Origin: Oscillospiraceae bacterium
Lineage (GTDB): Bacteria; Bacillota; Clostridia; Oscillospirales; Ruminococcaceae
Assembly: GCA_004555865.1 (NCBI GenBank)
Contig: SFJO01000004.1
Coordinates: forward strand, 62,001-126,000
Length of the DNA stretch: 64,000 bases
Reading direction: 5' to 3'
The stretch's first letter is position 1. Each line of letters begins with the position of its first letter. A program made the position numbers and the translations under genes. Positions 26,925 through 36,294 of the stretch are shown piece after piece. The notes under the pieces were generated by a model. The model was not told the origin of the DNA, made no database searches, and saw only the letters and a list, made by a program, of their open reading frames with translations.

Positions 26925-27923
26925 TCAATAGTTGAACTTCCACATATAGCGGCGGTAGGTCATGGGGTGCATCCGCACATCGCCCATGGCGGAGATGAAC
27001 TGCTTGGAGATGGGATGCAGCAGCATGGCGTTGAAGTACTCGGCCACGCTCTCATCCAGCTCGCCCAGGCCCAGCTCCTGGGCATCGATGATCCAGTGAT
27101 GGCCCGCAAACTTGTTCAGGAAGCGCTCGGCCCGCTCGTCCACGGGGCGGGTGCGGCCCACGCTCTTGAACAGCAGAATGGCCAGATCCTTGTCGCAGGT
27201 CTCGAAGGCGCCATGGAAGTACTCGCCGGAATGGATGGGCACGCAATGCACGGTCTGCATCTCCTGGAAGAAGCAGAACGCATCGCTGTACGAAACCTCC
27301 CAGGCAGCGCCGCTGCTCATCACGTTCCAAACCTTGTCATCCTTGTAGGTCATGGCAAACTTGGCGGCATCTTCCTTGACCTGCTGGTAGGCCTTGCCGT
27401 AGATCTCCGGCATCTTCTCAAAGGCTTCCAGAGCGGCCTCGTAATGGGTGTAGCCGCAGTACTCCTTCAGCAGCCAGAAGGCGATCTTCAGCGCGGTGCC
27501 CTGGCTGTTGCAGTGCACCAGGGTGGGGTCCTGATACCACTCGTCGGCGTGGTAGTAGGTGATGTAATAGCGGGCGGTCTGGGCGGTCAGGCTATCGGGG
27601 TAGCCGCTCAGGCCCACGGTGACGGCGCCCTTCTCGTTGGCCACGCGGATGGCCTCCACGGTCTCGGCGGTGGCCTTGGTGGAGGTGCCGATCACCAGGG
27701 TGTTCTTATCAATGTTGCGGGGAGTGGCGTTCACAAACTCGCTGGCGTTGTAGCCCTGCACCCGAATGGTGCCCTCCTGGTTCAGCAGGTAGCGGGCAGG
27801 ATAGGACGAGGCGAAGGAACCGCCGCAGGCCACGAACACAACCTGCTTCAGGCCGCCGTTTGCTTCCAGATCGGCCTTGGCCTTTTCCATCACCTGAATA
27901 ACTTCTTGCATACCCTTGATCAT
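26925..27923 (-). CDS. SIS-domain deglycase, FrlB-like
   Basis: 332 residues with two SIS (sugar isomerase) domains like GlmS, but without the glutaminase half, as in FrlB and FraB. FVACGGSFASSYPARYLL (about 29) and GTSTKATAETVEA (about 78) are the phosphosugar loops. SGEYFHG (about 233) matches the SGE..HG active-site segment of fructoselysine-6-phosphate deglycase, and the C-terminus YRRYMWKFNY parallels the E. coli FrlB end. It should split a 6-phospho-ketosamine into glucose 6-phosphate and an amine. The exact amine is unknown. GAGGAA precedes the ATG; it lies 36 bp after hyuB and ends the operon. Confidence 0.82.
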   Translation of the reverse strand: MIKGMQEVIQVMEKAKADLEANGGLKQVVFVACGGSFASSYPARYLLNQEGTIRVQGYNASEFVNATPRNIDKNTLVIGTSTKATAETVEAIRVANEKGAVTVGLSGYPDSLTAQTARYYITYYHADEWYQDPTLVHCNSQGTALKIAFWLLKEYCGYTHYEAALEAFEKMPEIYGKAYQQVKEDAAKFAMTYKDDKVWNVMSSGAAWEVSYSDAFCFFQEMQTVHCVPIHSGEYFHGAFETCDKDLAILLFKSVGRTRPVDERAERFLNKFAGHHWIIDAQELGLGELDESVAEYFNAMLLHPISKQFISAMGDVRMHPMTYRRYMWKFNY

Positions 27924-27959
27924 TGGGAGTTCCTCACTTTCTTATTTTCAGGCCCAGGC

Positions 27960-29702
27960 TCAGCGCAGGGCGGCGGTTGCGGTCTCGTCCACCTCATAGT
28001 GAATGCCGTCGGCGGTGGTGATGACCACGCCGTATTCGCTCTTGGCGGCCTCAATCGAGACTTTCTGCTCAATCACGTCCTTCAGCACCTTCTCGGCGGG
28101 GCGCTTCTTCGGGTCGCCGTATCCGCCCGCACCGGGAGTAACGACCCGGATGATGTCGCCCTTCTTCATGGGGCGGCTGGTGGTCTTGTGGCCCATGCGG
28201 GTCACGCTGCCGTCGGCCACGGCCACATGGTAGAACGCGCCGGAAGCGCCTTCCTTGCCGCCCGCCAGGCCCCAGGGATGGAACTTATGGCGGTCGCCCA
28301 GGCCGGTGTACAGCACATCGTCCTGCATGATCTCCAGCTCGCGCTCGATGCCCAGGCCGCCGCGCATTTCGCCTGCGCCGCCGGTGTCCTTCTTCAGCTC
28401 GTACTTGCGGGCCAGAATCTTGGTGAACTCCATCTCGGTGGCCTCGATGGGCATATTGGAGGTGTTGGTCATGTTCACCTGCACGCCGGACAGGCCGTCG
28501 TAATGGCGGCTTGCACCGCCGCCGCCCGCGATGACCTCGTGGAAGATGAACACACTGTCGGTACCGATGGCGCCGTCACCAGCCAGAATGGTGGTGGTGC
28601 AGGCGCCGTTGCCGGCGGTAACCACGGTGTCCGGGAAGACGGGGGCCAGCGCGCCGAAGATGGCGTCGGGAATGCGCTGCTGGCAGTCAATCTGCGCGCC
28701 GATGGGGCTGGGCTCGGTGGGGTTCACGATGCAGCCCTTGGGGGCGATGATCTTGATGGCCCGGTTGATGCCCTCGTTGGCGGGGATGTCGTCGCCCATC
28801 AGGGCTTTCACCGAGAAGAACACCGCCGCCTTGGTGCAGGGATACGGCACGTTGATGGGGGCCTTGATCTGGTCCGCAGTGCCGGTGAAGTCGAAGGTCA
28901 AATCGTCGCCCTTGATGGTCACCTTGACCTTGATGGGCAGGGGATCGGGGTACTTGTCGCCGCAGCCGTCCACATAGTCGGTAAAGCTGTACTCACCGTC
29001 GGGCAGGCCGGCCACCACCGCGCGCACGCGGCGTTCGGAGTAGCTTACCAGTTCCTTCATGCAGTCGATGAGGGTGTCGTTGTAGCGGGCGTAGGCCTCC
29101 TGAATGCGCTGCACGCCGATCAGGTTGGCAGACATCTGCGCGGTCAGGTCGCCCTCGCGCTCCTGGGGAACGCGGGTGTTGTCCAGCAGCAGATCCATGA
29201 CGCTGGGAATGATCTTGCCGTTCTCCCGGATGCGGATCACGGGAATGCGGATGCCCTCTTGGAACAGGCCGTCGGCGTCGCCGGAGGTAGAACCGGGCAC
29301 CTTGCCGCCGATGTCGGAGTGATGAGCGATGTTGGCGATCCAGCCAACCAGCTTTTCACCCACAAAGGCGGGGGCCGCGATCACGATGTCGGGCAGATGG
29401 TTGCCGCCGCCGTGGTAGGGGTCGTTGGCGATGAACATATCGCCGGGCTTAACGTTTTCACGGCCGAACTTCTCGTAGATGCCGGGCACCACGCTCAGCA
29501 TACTGCCCAGCAGGGCGGCCAGGCTTTCCACCTGGGCCACGCTGTTGCCGTCCGGGTCAATCACAGCGGTGCAGACGTCCCGCCGCTCCTTCATGTTGGT
29601 GGAGTAGGCGCTGCGCACGATGATGCCGTAGGTCTCCTCCGCAATGGACATGAGCAGGTTGCGAACCACCTCAACGGTGACGGTATCAATTTTCTTTGCC
29701 AT
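27960..29702 (-). CDS. hyuB: Hydantoinase/oxoprolinase subunit B family (HyuB)
   Basis: 580 residues, full length for HyuB. RSAYSTNMKERRD, ANDPYHGGGNHLPD, NIAHHSDIGG and GGAGEMRGGLG are diagnostic. With HyuA it forms an ATP-dependent ring-opening enzyme (N-methylhydantoinase, 5-oxoprolinase) or, in relatives, acetone carboxylase; no third carboxylase subunit is present, so ring opening is favoured. The start overlaps the end of hyuA to within one base, with GAGGTG upstream inside hyuA. Confidence 0.9.
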   Translation of the reverse strand: MAKKIDTVTVEVVRNLLMSIAEETYGIIVRSAYSTNMKERRDVCTAVIDPDGNSVAQVESLAALLGSMLSVVPGIYEKFGRENVKPGDMFIANDPYHGGGNHLPDIVIAAPAFVGEKLVGWIANIAHHSDIGGKVPGSTSGDADGLFQEGIRIPVIRIRENGKIIPSVMDLLLDNTRVPQEREGDLTAQMSANLIGVQRIQEAYARYNDTLIDCMKELVSYSERRVRAVVAGLPDGEYSFTDYVDGCGDKYPDPLPIKVKVTIKGDDLTFDFTGTADQIKAPINVPYPCTKAAVFFSVKALMGDDIPANEGINRAIKIIAPKGCIVNPTEPSPIGAQIDCQQRIPDAIFGALAPVFPDTVVTAGNGACTTTILAGDGAIGTDSVFIFHEVIAGGGGASRHYDGLSGVQVNMTNTSNMPIEATEMEFTKILARKYELKKDTGGAGEMRGGLGIERELEIMQDDVLYTGLGDRHKFHPWGLAGGKEGASGAFYHVAVADGSVTRMGHKTTSRPMKKGDIIRVVTPGAGGYGDPKKRPAEKVLKDVIEQKVSIEAAKSEYGVVITTADGIHYEVDETATAALR

Positions 29703-29703
29703 C

Positions 29704-31764
29704 TCAGTTCACCTCATCCTTGATCTTCAGGTTGTGATAGCCGTCCACATGAATGGTCCAGCCTTCGGGAACCACCAGCGTGGTATCCATCTGCTCGCAG
29801 ATGCAGGGGCCGGGGATGGTCTGACCGGGCACGAAGTCGTCCCGCTTGTAAACGGGGGCGTCCACGTATTCGGTCTTGCCCTGGAACAGGACCTTACGCA
29901 CCTCGATGGGCGCGGGGATGGGGGCCTCGGGATGCAGCTCTTCCGGCTTCAGATCGGGCTTGTCGATGATGCCGATGGCGCTGACGCGGTAGCTGACGAA
30001 CTGGACGGTAGCCTCGGGCTTGCAGTAGCCGTAGCTGCGCTTGTGCTCGGCGTGGAAGTCGGCCAGAGCCTTCTCCAGCATTTCCTCGGTGAGCACGCCG
30101 CCGGGCACGGCGATGTTGATCTCAAAGTTCTGGCGCTGGTAGCGCATGTCGATGGAGAACTGGAACACGCGGCGGTCGTTGGGAACGCCCTCTTTGTCCA
30201 GCAGCTCGGTGCCCTGAGCCACCATGTTGGCGAACTGCTCGTTCACAGTGTCGATGCTGGCGGCCTCGCCGGTCACGACCTTGGTGCGGGACAGATCGAA
30301 CTTGGTGTCGGCCAGCAGCAGACCCAAGCTGCACAGGGTGCCGGGGTGCGGGGGAATCAGCACTTCGCGCATGCCCAGCTCCTTGGCGACCTCGCAGGCG
30401 TGCAGGGGGCCTGCACCGCCGAAGGCCATCAGGCTGAACTCACGCACATCGTAGCCCTTTTCCACCGAGACGCTGCGGATGGCGCGGACCATGTTGGAGT
30501 TGACCACGGTAACAATGCCGTTGGCGGCCTGCTCCAGGCTCAGGTCGGACTTATCGCAGATCTTCTCTTTGATCGCCTTGCGGGCCAGCTCGATGTCCAC
30601 ATCCATGCGGCCGCCCAGAATCTTCTTCTGGTTCAGCTTACCCAGCACGATGTTGGCGTCGGTCACGCAGGGGTTCTCGCCGCCGCGCATATAGCAGGCG
30701 GGGCCGGGGGTTGCACCGGCGCTCTTGGGGCCGACCTTCAGCGCGCCGCCCTCGTCGATCTTGGCAATGGAGCCGCCGCCTGCGCCGATGGTGATGATGT
30801 TGATCATGGGGATGCGGGCGGGATAGCCTTCCACCAGGCGCTCGTTGGAGACCTGGGGGGTGTAGTTTTCGATCAGGGAGATGTCGGCGCTGGTGCCGCC
30901 CATATCGAAGGTGATGATCTTGTCGGCCTCGCACTGGCGGCCGATGTAGGCGGCGGCGATAACGCCGGCGGAGGGGCCGGACAGGGCCGTTTTAATGGGG
31001 CAGTCGATGGTCTCCTTGATGGAGATGATGGAGCCGTTGGACTGGGTGACATACGGCTCGACCTTGATGCCCAAACCCTCGATGGAAGAACGGAAGTTGT
31101 TCACGTACTTCTTCATGACGGGGCCGAGGTAGCTGTTCATCACGGTGGTGGACATACGGCTGAACTCACGGAATTCGGGAGCCAGACGGCTGGACAGGGT
31201 CACATACGCCTCGGGGAATTCCTCCTCAATGATCTGGCCGATGCGCTCCTCGTGGGCGGGGTTGATGAAGCTGAACAGGGTGCATACGGCAATGGCCTGC
31301 ACGCCCTGGGCTTTCAGCCAGCGCACCACCTTGCGGGTCTCTTCCTCGTCCAGCGGGGTTTCAACGCTGCCGTCGTAGCGGATGCGCTCGGGCACGGTGC
31401 AGTTCAGGCCGGAGGGAACCAGCGGATAGGGCTTCTGCGCCTGCAGGTTGTACAATGCGGGGCGGCGCTGGGTGCCGATCTCCATCAGGTCCTTAAAGCC
31501 CTTGGTGGTGATGAGGCCCAAGCGGCAGCCCTTTTTCTCGATAAGGGCGTTGGTGCCTACGGTGGTGCCGTGCGCCAGATAGCTGACGGTTTCAGGCCCA
31601 GCCTGTTTGATTTCCAGTACGTCCTGTACGCCCTTCACGATGGCCCGGGAAGGGTCTGCCGGGGTGGAGCTGTCCTTGTAGTTGAACAGTTCGCCGGTTT
31701 CCTGATTGAACACGGAGAAATCCGTAAAGGTTCCTCCTACGTCAACGCCGATCATATAACCCAT
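29704..31764 (-). CDS. hyuA: Hydantoinase/oxoprolinase subunit A family (HyuA)
   Basis: 686 residues. The ASKHA ATPase loops are clear: GVDVGGTFTDF at the N-terminus, TFDMGGTSADIS near 290 and GAGGGSIAKID near 330; AHGTTVGTNALIE is also typical. It should activate a lactam, imide or hydantoin carbonyl with ATP so that HyuB can hydrolyse it. First gene of the unit hyuA-hyuB-frlB, with its own promoter and operator just upstream; GAGGTG precedes the ATG. Substrate inferred only from its glycated-amine neighbours. Confidence 0.92.
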   Translation of the reverse strand: MGYMIGVDVGGTFTDFSVFNQETGELFNYKDSSTPADPSRAIVKGVQDVLEIKQAGPETVSYLAHGTTVGTNALIEKKGCRLGLITTKGFKDLMEIGTQRRPALYNLQAQKPYPLVPSGLNCTVPERIRYDGSVETPLDEEETRKVVRWLKAQGVQAIAVCTLFSFINPAHEERIGQIIEEEFPEAYVTLSSRLAPEFREFSRMSTTVMNSYLGPVMKKYVNNFRSSIEGLGIKVEPYVTQSNGSIISIKETIDCPIKTALSGPSAGVIAAAYIGRQCEADKIITFDMGGTSADISLIENYTPQVSNERLVEGYPARIPMINIITIGAGGGSIAKIDEGGALKVGPKSAGATPGPACYMRGGENPCVTDANIVLGKLNQKKILGGRMDVDIELARKAIKEKICDKSDLSLEQAANGIVTVVNSNMVRAIRSVSVEKGYDVREFSLMAFGGAGPLHACEVAKELGMREVLIPPHPGTLCSLGLLLADTKFDLSRTKVVTGEAASIDTVNEQFANMVAQGTELLDKEGVPNDRRVFQFSIDMRYQRQNFEINIAVPGGVLTEEMLEKALADFHAEHKRSYGYCKPEATVQFVSYRVSAIGIIDKPDLKPEELHPEAPIPAPIEVRKVLFQGKTEYVDAPVYKRDDFVPGQTIPGPCICEQMDTTLVVPEGWTIHVDGYHNLKIKDEVN

Positions 31765-31849
31765 GGTTTTTTCACCTCATTGATTTGTTGATTGCGGTTG
31801 CCTGTGTGTCCTTGCGTACCGGGCTGGCCGACTGCCCGTTTGGGGAAAG

Positions 31850-31885
31850 ACGTTATATAGTTCAACCTGGGTCGTCATATAACGT
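31850..31885. promoter_or_regulatory. Inverted-repeat operator in the hyuA leader
   Basis: ACGTTATAT (31850-31858) and ATATAACGT (31877-31885) are perfect 9-bp arms 18 bp apart. They lie about 12-47 bases downstream of the expected transcription start, as for a blocking repressor. GTCATAT also repeats at 31874 and 31884. The minus-strand core GACGTTATATGAC resembles the site before dctQ. Confidence 0.65.
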
Positions 31886-31903
31886 CATATCCTCTTTAAG
31901 GCT

Positions 31904-31932
31904 AATATACAGCCAACATACCCAAAAGTCAA
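31904..31932 (-). promoter_or_regulatory. Promoter of hyuA-hyuB-frlB
   Basis: Minus strand TTGACT, 17 bp, TATATT, a near-consensus sigma-A promoter. The -35 box ends 10 bp beyond the stop of the frlC-like gene. Confidence 0.75.
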
Positions 31933-31941
31933 GAGGATTTC

Positions 31942-32775
31942 TTAAAAAAATCCGTGACTTTCGAGCCATTTCACATTTTGCCGGTCTGCCGCCCGGGGAT
32001 CGGCCCGGTAGCGGGGGTCGTTCATCTCAAAGGCATACAGCCCCTTGTAGCCGGAAGCCTCGATGCGGCGCAGATATTCGGCCAGCGGCAGGGCACCGTC
32101 GCCCAGCGCCATGTGGATGGCCTGCCCCCGGTCGTGCAGATGCACATGCCCCAAAAGCGTTCCCAGCGCCAGATACTGGTGCAGGGTCTGGTTCATATAG
32201 GCCATCTGGCCGATGTCCAGCATGGCCACGGTGCTGCCCCGGGGCAGGTGGCCAATCATCTCCAGCTGCTGGGCCGGGGTGTTCAGCAGGTTGGAGGAGA
32301 TTGGGGTGAGGGTTTCCAGCGTCAGTGTCACACCCCGGGGCTGCGCATAGGCTGCCAGTTGGCCCAGACTGTCCACCGCCAGGTCCCAGGCGGGGCGGGT
32401 GGGCCGGTCGTACCGGCCGCAGCCCGCCGTCACCAGCACCTTGGGGCACTCCAGCGCGGCCGCCACATCCACGGCTTTCTTGAAGTTGTCCACGCTGTAC
32501 CGGCGAAGGTCAGCGTCCTCGCTGGCCAGGTTGATGGGGTAGCTGCACTGCTCCGGCGTAATGCACACCGCACGCAGCCCCCGGCTGCGAAGCTGCCCGT
32601 GCAGGGTACGCACCCGATCGGGGCCGGTCAGCTGCAGGAACAGCTGCGGGGCGGCCGCCCAAAGCTCCACGTTTTCAATCCCCAGCTCCACGGCGGTGTC
32701 CAGAAAATATTCCATTGGGTAGCGCAGATAGTGGTAGCTGCCCAGGGCAAAGCGGCTGCGGGAGATCCGGTCCAC
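31942..32775 (-). CDS. TIM-barrel sugar epimerase/isomerase, FrlC-like
   Basis: 277 residues, AP-endonuclease-2 type TIM barrel. ITPEQCSYPINLA and LETLTPISSNLLN correspond to E. coli FrlC segments (fructoselysine 3-epimerase), with the metal-binding Glu of LETLTP, an Asp in MLDIGQM, HVHLHD and a final FEMND. It would convert the 3-epimer (psicose-type) of the ketosamine. Start is GTG: it follows GAGGGGG and lies 3 bp after the frlD stop; no better ATG exists. Last gene before the internal promoter. Confidence 0.8.
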   Translation of the reverse strand: MDRISRSRFALGSYHYLRYPMEYFLDTAVELGIENVELWAAAPQLFLQLTGPDRVRTLHGQLRSRGLRAVCITPEQCSYPINLASEDADLRRYSVDNFKKAVDVAAALECPKVLVTAGCGRYDRPTRPAWDLAVDSLGQLAAYAQPRGVTLTLETLTPISSNLLNTPAQQLEMIGHLPRGSTVAMLDIGQMAYMNQTLHQYLALGTLLGHVHLHDRGQAIHMALGDGALPLAEYLRRIEASGYKGLYAFEMNDPRYRADPRAADRQNVKWLESHGFF

Positions 32776-32778
32776 CGT

Positions 32779-33678
32779 TTACACCCCCTCGTAGATGCGG
32801 TCGTGCACCGAGGCGGGCACCGGCACGCCGCAGTCAAACGCGCCGTGAACCAGGCAGTTTTTGGCCGAGAAATCGGCGGCAGCCTCCAGCGCACCGGGCA
32901 AAAGCAGCGCGCGGCAGGCAGGGTCGGCCCAGCGGCCGCCGTTCTTTTCCATGCCCTGAAGCAGGCTCACCAGCATTGCGGTGGCGAAGCTGTCGCCCGC
33001 GCCCATGGTGTCCACCGGCTCCACCAGATGGGGCAGCTGGCGGTAGAATTTGGTTCCGTCAAACACGGTGGCGCCCTTGCTGCCCCGGGTGGCCACCACC
33101 ACGCCGCAGCCCTTGGCGTTCAGCCGACGGCACAGGGCCTCGGTGGCTGCATCGTCCAGGTCGCTGCAGGAGAGGAAGGCAAAATCAATGTAGGGGCACA
33201 CCCGCTCCACCCGATCTTCCTCGTTCCAACGGTAGGAGAAATCGTAACTGACCAGCCCCGGCAGCTCATGCAGCGCGGGAAGCAGCCCGTCCGTAAAGCC
33301 GTTGTTGGTGGTGTGGATCAGATCGAACCCGGCAGCGTACTTCAAGTCGTCCTCATCCAGATGGATGGGGTGCTGCTGAAGCACGCCGCCCCGGTTGCTG
33401 CCCTTGAACACCCGGTCGCCATCCACCAGCGTAACCCGTGCAAAGCCGTTTTCGCCGGGGTAGCTGCGGCAGTGGCTGCGGCCCACACCTTTTTCATCCA
33501 GGGTACGCTGTACGTGCTCTGCCACGGCGTCCTGGCCGAACACGCCCATGAAGTCGGCGCTGGCCCCGAGAGTTTTGGCAAACACGGCAAAGTTCACCGC
33601 CTGTCCGCCGGGATACATGGTGTTGGTGTGCAGATAGACATCGCACACATTGTCGCCTAAACCCAATACCTTTACCAT
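32779..33678 (-). CDS. PfkB-family sugar kinase, FrlD-like
   Basis: 299 residues, ribokinase/PfkB fold. GGQAVNFAVFAKTLG near 26 is the substrate-binding signature and DTMGAGDSF near 235 carries the catalytic Asp and anion hole. GLGDNVCDVY at the start, DFSYRWN in the middle and IDFAFLSC parallel E. coli FrlD (fructoselysine 6-kinase) more than fructokinases or KDG kinases. It should phosphorylate the sugar C6 of the imported compound for the deglycase. AGGAGG precedes the ATG; a hairpin separates it from dctP. Confidence 0.82.
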   Translation of the reverse strand: MVKVLGLGDNVCDVYLHTNTMYPGGQAVNFAVFAKTLGASADFMGVFGQDAVAEHVQRTLDEKGVGRSHCRSYPGENGFARVTLVDGDRVFKGSNRGGVLQQHPIHLDEDDLKYAAGFDLIHTTNNGFTDGLLPALHELPGLVSYDFSYRWNEEDRVERVCPYIDFAFLSCSDLDDAATEALCRRLNAKGCGVVVATRGSKGATVFDGTKFYRQLPHLVEPVDTMGAGDSFATAMLVSLLQGMEKNGGRWADPACRALLLPGALEAAADFSAKNCLVHGAFDCGVPVPASVHDRIYEGV

Positions 33679-33771
33679 GATGATTGTTCCTCCTGAAATT
33701 ATAGGTTGTGATGGTGCTGCTCGCTGCCGCGCCCCGGGCTTCCCTTCCGCGCTTTACAGGTGCCGCCCCAC

Positions 33772-33826
33772 AAAAAAGCCGATGAGGCCGGTGCGCCAGC
33801 GAACTGGCACGCACAGCCCCACCGGC
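33772..33826 (-). terminator. Intercistronic hairpin, probable attenuating terminator between dctP and frlD
   Basis: Minus strand GCCGGTG...CACCGGC encloses a CCAG-TTCG-CTGG inner stem, and a run of six T follows about nine bases later. It probably lowers expression of the enzymes relative to the binding protein; leakage is expected because frlD has no promoter of its own that I can see. Confidence 0.5.
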
Positions 33827-33880
33827 GTGGTGTGTGATTCTGTTTTGTTGTGCGATGCTTCGCGTCAGAGGGTCAGGCGG

Positions 33881-34966
33881 TTATGCCTGGCTGTTGAACT
33901 GACGGGTCTCGTCGTACAGGTTGGGGGTGCTGAAGAAGCCTTCACTCTGCAGCTCTTTGCCCAGAGGAGCGGCTGCGTCGATGAACGCCTGACGGTCAAT
34001 GTCACAGAAGGTGACGCCGCCCTCTTTGACGAGCCATTCCTTGTCCGCTTCCCACTTGTCGGCGATTTTCTCGGTGTGCTTGGCAGCCGCATCGGCAGCG
34101 CAGTCTTCGATGACCTTCTGATCGTCGGCGCTCAGGCTGTTCCAGAACTGGGTGGAGAAGCAGATCTGCTCAACGGGGTAAGCGTAGTCCACATCGGCCA
34201 CGTACTTGGCGCTCTCGTACAGACCGGCGGAACGGTAGCTGTCCTTGGAGCACTCGCCGCCGTCAACCACGCCCTGCATCAGAGCGAAGGGATACTCAGA
34301 CCAGGAAACCACCGTGGGCGTCGCGCCCATGGCACGGGCGTTCTTCTCAAAGATGGGCAGGTTGGGAATGCGGTACTTCATGCCCTTCATGTCAGCGGGG
34401 CTGGTGATGGGGAACTTTGCGAAGAAGATGCGGGGGTTCTTCTTGAACTCATAGTTGACCACGTGCATGCCCTGGCTGTCCAGGCTCTCCCAGATGGAAG
34501 CACCCAGGTCGCTCTTCAGGTAGGCGATCATGGAATCGTAGCTGTCGAAAGCGAATGCCATGGACAGGATGTTCAGGTCGCTCTCATAGCTGGCCAGAGT
34601 GTCCAGAGAGGTCATAACACCCTCCTGCAGGCCCACCTGGATGTTCTCCAGCATGGTGGTCTCGTTGCCCAGCTGCTCAGCGGGATAGAATTCGAAGTAG
34701 TAACGGTCGCCGATCTTTTCGTTGACCAGATCGCAGAAATACTGGCAGGTCTCGGGAGCAGGCTCACCGATGGCGCCGGCGTTGCCGAATTTGACCACCT
34801 TCGCACCGGCAGGAACGTTGAAATCCGAGCTGGCGCTGCTGCCGGAAGCAGCGTCAGACGAGGCAGCTTCGGAGCTGGCCGCGCTGGAAGAAGCGCTGCC
34901 GCCGCAACCGGTGAGAATGGACATAACCATCGTCAAGGCCATGCCAAGTGCTACGAGCTTTTTCAT
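33881..34966 (-). CDS. dctP: TRAP transporter substrate-binding lipoprotein (DctP family)
   Basis: 361 residues. A lipoprotein signal with LTGC lipobox (Cys about 21) and a Ser/Ala-rich linker to about residue 48 anchor it outside the membrane. The mature part is a DctP-type binding protein: AEQLGNETTMLENIQVG and the KGMKYRIPNLPIF stretch, which contains the conserved Arg used by TRAP proteins to bind a carboxylate. The ligand therefore probably has a carboxyl group, as an amino-acid conjugate would. AGGAGG precedes the ATG. Third of the dctQ-dctM-dctP set. Confidence 0.9.
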   Translation of the reverse strand: MKKLVALGMALTMVMSILTGCGGSASSSAASSEAASSDAASGSSASSDFNVPAGAKVVKFGNAGAIGEPAPETCQYFCDLVNEKIGDRYYFEFYPAEQLGNETTMLENIQVGLQEGVMTSLDTLASYESDLNILSMAFAFDSYDSMIAYLKSDLGASIWESLDSQGMHVVNYEFKKNPRIFFAKFPITSPADMKGMKYRIPNLPIFEKNARAMGATPTVVSWSEYPFALMQGVVDGGECSKDSYRSAGLYESAKYVADVDYAYPVEQICFSTQFWNSLSADDQKVIEDCAADAAAKHTEKIADKWEADKEWLVKEGGVTFCDIDRQAFIDAAAPLGKELQSEGFFSTPNLYDETRQFNSQA

Positions 34967-34998
34967 GTGAGGTATCCTCCTTTTAATTTGTGCGTTTA

Positions 34999-36294
34999 TC
35001 ACACCGCGCCCAGCAGGCGAGGCAGGAACATGGTGAGAGGCTCCCAGAAGGTGGTGAGCATCAACGTCGTGAACATGGGGATGAGGAACTGCACCGTGTA
35101 CTTCAGCGCAGACTCGAACTTGTTGCCGGTGGCCTTCGCGGTCACGAACAGGGCGGGGGCCATGGGCGGGGTAATCAGGCCCAGAGTCACGTTCAGCACG
35201 GCCATAACGCCCATCTGAACGTAGCTCATGCCCATGGCAGTGGCCAGGTTCATCAGCAGGGGGGCCACCATGATCAGGATCTGCATGGAGCCGATGAAGC
35301 AGCCCAGGAACAGCAGCATGGCGTTCAGCACCAGCAGAATCAGCACCTTGCTGCCCAGGCTCATCAGCAGGTTGGTCATCCAGCCGATCAGGCCGCTGGT
35401 GACGATCACCCAGTTGAACACCAGGCCGGTGGCGCACAGGCACATGGACATGCCGGCGCTGGCCAGGGTATCGCGCAGGGCCTTGGTGAGCATCTTCAGG
35501 TTAAACCTTTTCAGGCAGATGGCCAGGATGACGCAGTACATAGCCGCCACAACCGAGCATTCGGTGGGGGTGAAGATACCGGTCATGATGCCCAGAACCA
35601 GAATGGCGGGGCCGCCCAGCGCGGGCAGGGACTCAAACAGGGCGTGGAAGCGCTCGCTCCAGCTGGCCTTGGGGGCGCTGGGGCAGGCGATGTGCTGGGT
35701 CTTGACCGCAATGGGGATCCAGATCATCATGGAAACGCCCATGAGGATGCCGGGGCCCATACCGGCCTGGAACATGGCCAGGGTGGAGGTCTGGCTCAGG
35801 AAGGCCCAGACCACGAAGTTGATGGACGGGGGAATGATGGGGCCGATGCCCGCAGAAGCGGAGGTGACGGCCACGGAGAAGTCGGGGTCGTAGCCGGCCT
35901 TGGTCATGGCGGACACTTCGATGGTGCCCAGGCCGCCGGCGTCTGCCAGAGCGGAGCCGGACATGCCGGCGAACACCATGGAGGACAGAACGTTCGCGTG
36001 GGCCAGGCCGCCGGGCAGGTGGCCGATCCACTTTTCAAACATACCGAAGAGTCGGTCTGTCAAGCCAACCTCATTCATAAAGCAGCCCACAAACAGGAAG
36101 GCCGGTAGGGCCAGCATGTTAAAGTCGGCCAGGGAGTTGGCGGTTTTCTGGGCGAACATCACGAAGGACTGGTGGTTGAACACCACATACTCAAAGGCCG
36201 AGGCCATCATCGCGTAGGCAATGGGCACCCGAAGCAGGATCAGGGCCACAAACGTGATGAAATAAACTGCCAGATACGGATCCAGATTAATCAA
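34999..36294 (-). CDS. dctM: TRAP transporter large permease (DctM family)
   Basis: 431 residues, about 12-13 membrane helices, with the DctM landmarks FVGCFMNEVGL, GMSGSALADAGGLG and IGPIIPPSINF. It couples solute import to a sodium gradient. The best start is a TTG: AAGGAGG stands eight bases upstream, and the TTG overlaps the dctQ stop by 8 bp; the ATG 45 bases further up lies inside dctQ with no ribosome site. dctP begins 32 bp downstream. Confidence 0.9.
   Translation of the reverse strand: MINLDPYLAVYFITFVALILLRVPIAYAMMASAFEYVVFNHQSFVMFAQKTANSLADFNMLALPAFLFVGCFMNEVGLTDRLFGMFEKWIGHLPGGLAHANVLSSMVFAGMSGSALADAGGLGTIEVSAMTKAGYDPDFSVAVTSASAGIGPIIPPSINFVVWAFLSQTSTLAMFQAGMGPGILMGVSMMIWIPIAVKTQHIACPSAPKASWSERFHALFESLPALGGPAILVLGIMTGIFTPTECSVVAAMYCVILAICLKRFNLKMLTKALRDTLASAGMSMCLCATGLVFNWVIVTSGLIGWMTNLLMSLGSKVLILLVLNAMLLFLGCFIGSMQILIMVAPLLMNLATAMGMSYVQMGVMAVLNVTLGLITPPMAPALFVTAKATGNKFESALKYTVQFLIPMFTTLMLTTFWEPLTMFLPRLLGAV

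Noticed and set aside
26967..29723. Open frame of 918 codons on the plus strand opposite frlB-like and hyuB
   Set aside because: Antisense to two genes with complete family motifs; same compositional artefact.
29644..31791. Open frame of 715 codons on the plus strand opposite hyuA
   Set aside because: Antisense artefact; repetitive Gly/His/Asp composition.
34967..35443. N-terminal extension of the DctP frame
   Set aside because: It lies antisense-free but out of frame within dctM; the lipoprotein signal at 34966 with AGGAGG marks the true start.
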